Below, one piece after another: positions 50,711 to 52,209 of a DNA stretch of 52,209 nucleotides (position 1 is its first letter; every line of letters begins with the position of its first letter). Source of the stretch: Gammaproteobacteria bacterium UBA7803 (GTDB taxonomy: Bacteria > Pseudomonadota > Gammaproteobacteria > Pseudomonadales > Azotimanducaceae); contig DLCH01000076.1 of NCBI GenBank assembly GCA_002480525.1, positions 86,508-138,716 of the forward strand, given 5' to 3'. The notes under the pieces were generated by a model that was not told the origin of the DNA, searched no databases, and saw only the letters and a list, made by a program, of their open reading frames with translations. The position numbers and the translations under genes are program-made.

Positions 50711-51079
50711 TCAGCGGAAGATGGCGTTGCGGCGGGCGTACTGCCAGGTGAGCCAGGCGAGGAGAAGCACCAGCACGGCGCACACCGGCTCGAACGCGCC
50801 GCCGAGCAGCTCGCGGTACTTCTTCGACCAGAACAGCGCGAAGAAGAAGTGGGCGGTGGCGAGAAAGCCGCACCAGAACAGCACCGTCTTGGCCCACGGC
50901 CGGTCGCGAAAGCCGTACCAGGCGACGTTGCCGATCACCACGGCTACCGTGAGGATCACGCTGGGGATGATGTAGTGGCGGCCGATGACGAAGGTCTGCA
51001 GCACGCCGACCCCGGCCGCCGCCGCGGCGGCGGCGAACAGCCAGTCGAAGGCGTAGCGCAGCGAGAGCTTGCCGCTCAC
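50711..51079 (-). CDS. Hypothetical four-helix membrane protein
   Basis: A 122-residue protein with about four transmembrane segments (FAAAAAAAGVGVLQTFVI; IIPSVILTVAVVIGNVAWYG; TVLFWCGFLATAHFFFALFW; FEPVCAVLVLLLAWLTWQYA), ending in a basic tail RRNAIFR. The start is GTG. No family was recognised. It follows the flavin monooxygenase by 19 bases on the same strand, so the two are probably an operon. Confidence 0.65.
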   Translation of the reverse strand: MSGKLSLRYAFDWLFAAAAAAAGVGVLQTFVIGRHYIIPSVILTVAVVIGNVAWYGFRDRPWAKTVLFWCGFLATAHFFFALFWSKKYRELLGGAFEPVCAVLVLLLAWLTWQYARRNAIFR

Positions 51080-51098
51080 CGGCCCGGCCCCGGCCGGC

Positions 51099-52209
51099 TC
51101 AGGCCGCCGAGGCCGTCCGCGGCACGGCGTTGCCGGCGGATTCGGCGCGCTGCGCCGGCGCCGGGTTGGTGAACCGCAGCGCGCCGTCTTCCAGCGGCGC
51201 GTGGCGGATCATTTTCTTGTCCAGCGCGTAATTCTGGGTGTTGCGCCACGGGCCCCGATCCCCCTGCTTCGGGAACAGGTGCATGGCCCGCTGCATGTAG
51301 CCGGCGGTGAAGTCGTCGATCCACGGCAGCGCCTGCATGTCCCGGTCCTCTTCACGCAGCTCCGGCGTCACCTGGCGCATGCCGGTCGCTTTCATGTGAT
51401 TGAGCAGCCGGCAGACGTACTCGGCGGTCAGGTCCGCCCGCAGGGTCCAGGACGCGTTGATGTAGCCGAAGGTCTGCACCAGGTTCGGCACGCCCGAGAA
51501 CATCATGCCCTTGTAGGAAAAGGTGTCGGGGAAATTCACCCGCTCGCCGTCCACGGCGAACTCGACCCCGCTCAGCACCTGCAGCTTCAGGCCCGTCGCG
51601 GTGACGATGATGTCCGCCTCGATCTCCTGTCCGGAAGCGGTGCGCACGCCCCGCTCAGTGAAGGCGTCGATGTGGTCCGTCACCACGTCCGCGCTGCCCT
51701 CGCGGATGCTGTCGAACAGATCCGCGTTGGGAATCAGACACAGCCGCTGGTCCCAGGGGTTGTAGCTCGGCGTGAAGTGCTTGTCCGTGTACTCGTCGCC
51801 GAGTTCCTTGCGGACCTGTTTGAGCAGCATCTGCTTGACGCGCTCGGGCTTGGTCCGGGCGCGGTTGTAGAAGAACCGCTGAAGCTGGGTGTTCTTGAAC
51901 CGGGTCACGGCATAGGCCCAGCGCTCCGGCAGCCATTTGCGCAGCCGGTTGGCGATGGCGTCCTGATCCGGCCGGGACACCACGTAGGTCGGCGAGCGCT
52001 GCAGCATGGTCACCCGGGCGCCCCGCTCCGCCATGGCCGGCACCAGCGTCATGGCCGTGGCACCGCTGCCGATCACCAGCACCTTCTTGCCGGCGTAATC
52101 CAGGTCCTCGGGCCAGAACTGGGGATGCACCACCTGCCCCTGGAAACGCTCCAGGGTCTCGAAGCCCGGGTCGTGGGGCTGCTGGTAGTTGTAGTAGCCG
52201 CCGCACATG
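51099..52209 (-). CDS. Flavin-containing monooxygenase (5' end outside window)
   Basis: Only the C-terminal part (about 370 residues) is present; the FAD-binding N-terminus lies beyond base 52209. Visible motifs: MCGGYYNYQQPHDPGF, HPQFWPEDLDYAG, and the NADPH-binding VIGSGATAMTLVPAMAERGA. The pattern matches Baeyer-Villiger/EthA-like monooxygenases, which insert oxygen into ketones using NADPH. The upstream genomic context is unknown. A membrane protein gene follows on the same strand. Confidence 0.9.
   Translation of the reverse strand, partial: MCGGYYNYQQPHDPGFETLERFQGQVVHPQFWPEDLDYAGKKVLVIGSGATAMTLVPAMAERGARVTMLQRSPTYVVSRPDQDAIANRLRKWLPERWAYAVTRFKNTQLQRFFYNRARTKPERVKQMLLKQVRKELGDEYTDKHFTPSYNPWDQRLCLIPNADLFDSIREGSADVVTDHIDAFTERGVRTASGQEIEADIIVTATGLKLQVLSGVEFAVDGERVNFPDTFSYKGMMFSGVPNLVQTFGYINASWTLRADLTAEYVCRLLNHMKATGMRQVTPELREEDRDMQALPWIDDFTAGYMQRAMHLFPKQGDRGPWRNTQNYALDKKMIRHAPLEDGALRFTNPAPAQRAESAGNAVPRTASAA

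Overview
The window is about 52 kb of very GC-rich chromosomal DNA from a proteobacterium, most likely a gammaproteobacterium. The infC-rpmI-rplT-pheS-pheT-ihfA-MerR gene order, the AUU start codon of infC, RND/TolC envelope systems, and GTAGGAGCG-type REP elements all point that way. Genus cannot be read from the sequence.

Layout: (1) 1-11175, copper/silver handling: a Cu P-type ATPase (5' end outside the window), an inserted minus-strand pair (archaeal-type AMP phosphorylase and PRPP-synthetase-like protein), a DUF411 metal protein, a small Cys-containing exported protein, and an overlapping CusCBA-type efflux operon. (2) 11192-16211, a hybrid sensor kinase, a lytic transglycosylase, a DUF1328 membrane peptide and a double-hotdog thioesterase. 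(3) 16249-22346, a REP cluster, then the minus-strand housekeeping run infC-rpmI-rplT-pheST-ihfA-merR. (4) 22688-25668, a PH-domain membrane protein, a small lipoprotein and a predicted HTH-TM-TPR protein. (5) 25739-29835, tRNA-Val(GAC) followed by an AT-richer accessory island: a HigBA-like toxin-antitoxin pair coupled to a third gene, two unknown genes and an IS3-family element. (6) 30029-37539, a tightly packed six-gene plus-strand cluster: small exported protein, outer-membrane barrel, DUF4384 lipoprotein with a Tyr-Gly-Gln repeat domain, exported caspase-like protein, LuxR-type response regulator and 7TM-type histidine kinase. A large convergent zinc-phospholipase-C-like protein follows. 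(7) 40540-52209, a small DUF6316-like gene, a Fur-box-preceded membrane peptide, cytochrome P450, uvrB, a two-subunit 2-oxoacid:ferredoxin oxidoreductase, an N-acyl-D-amino-acid deacylase-like amidohydrolase, and a flavin monooxygenase running off the right edge.

How genes work together: the P-type ATPase would move Cu(I) from cytoplasm to periplasm and CusCBA would expel it across the outer membrane, with DUF411 and the small Cys protein as periplasmic helpers. The caspase cluster looks like a self-contained envelope module: surface barrel, lipoprotein with a low-complexity domain, periplasmic caspase-fold protein and its own two-component system. It is the best candidate here for an undescribed system. 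Twenty-five-base REP hairpins recur in at least five intergenic regions, with compensated changes in their stems.
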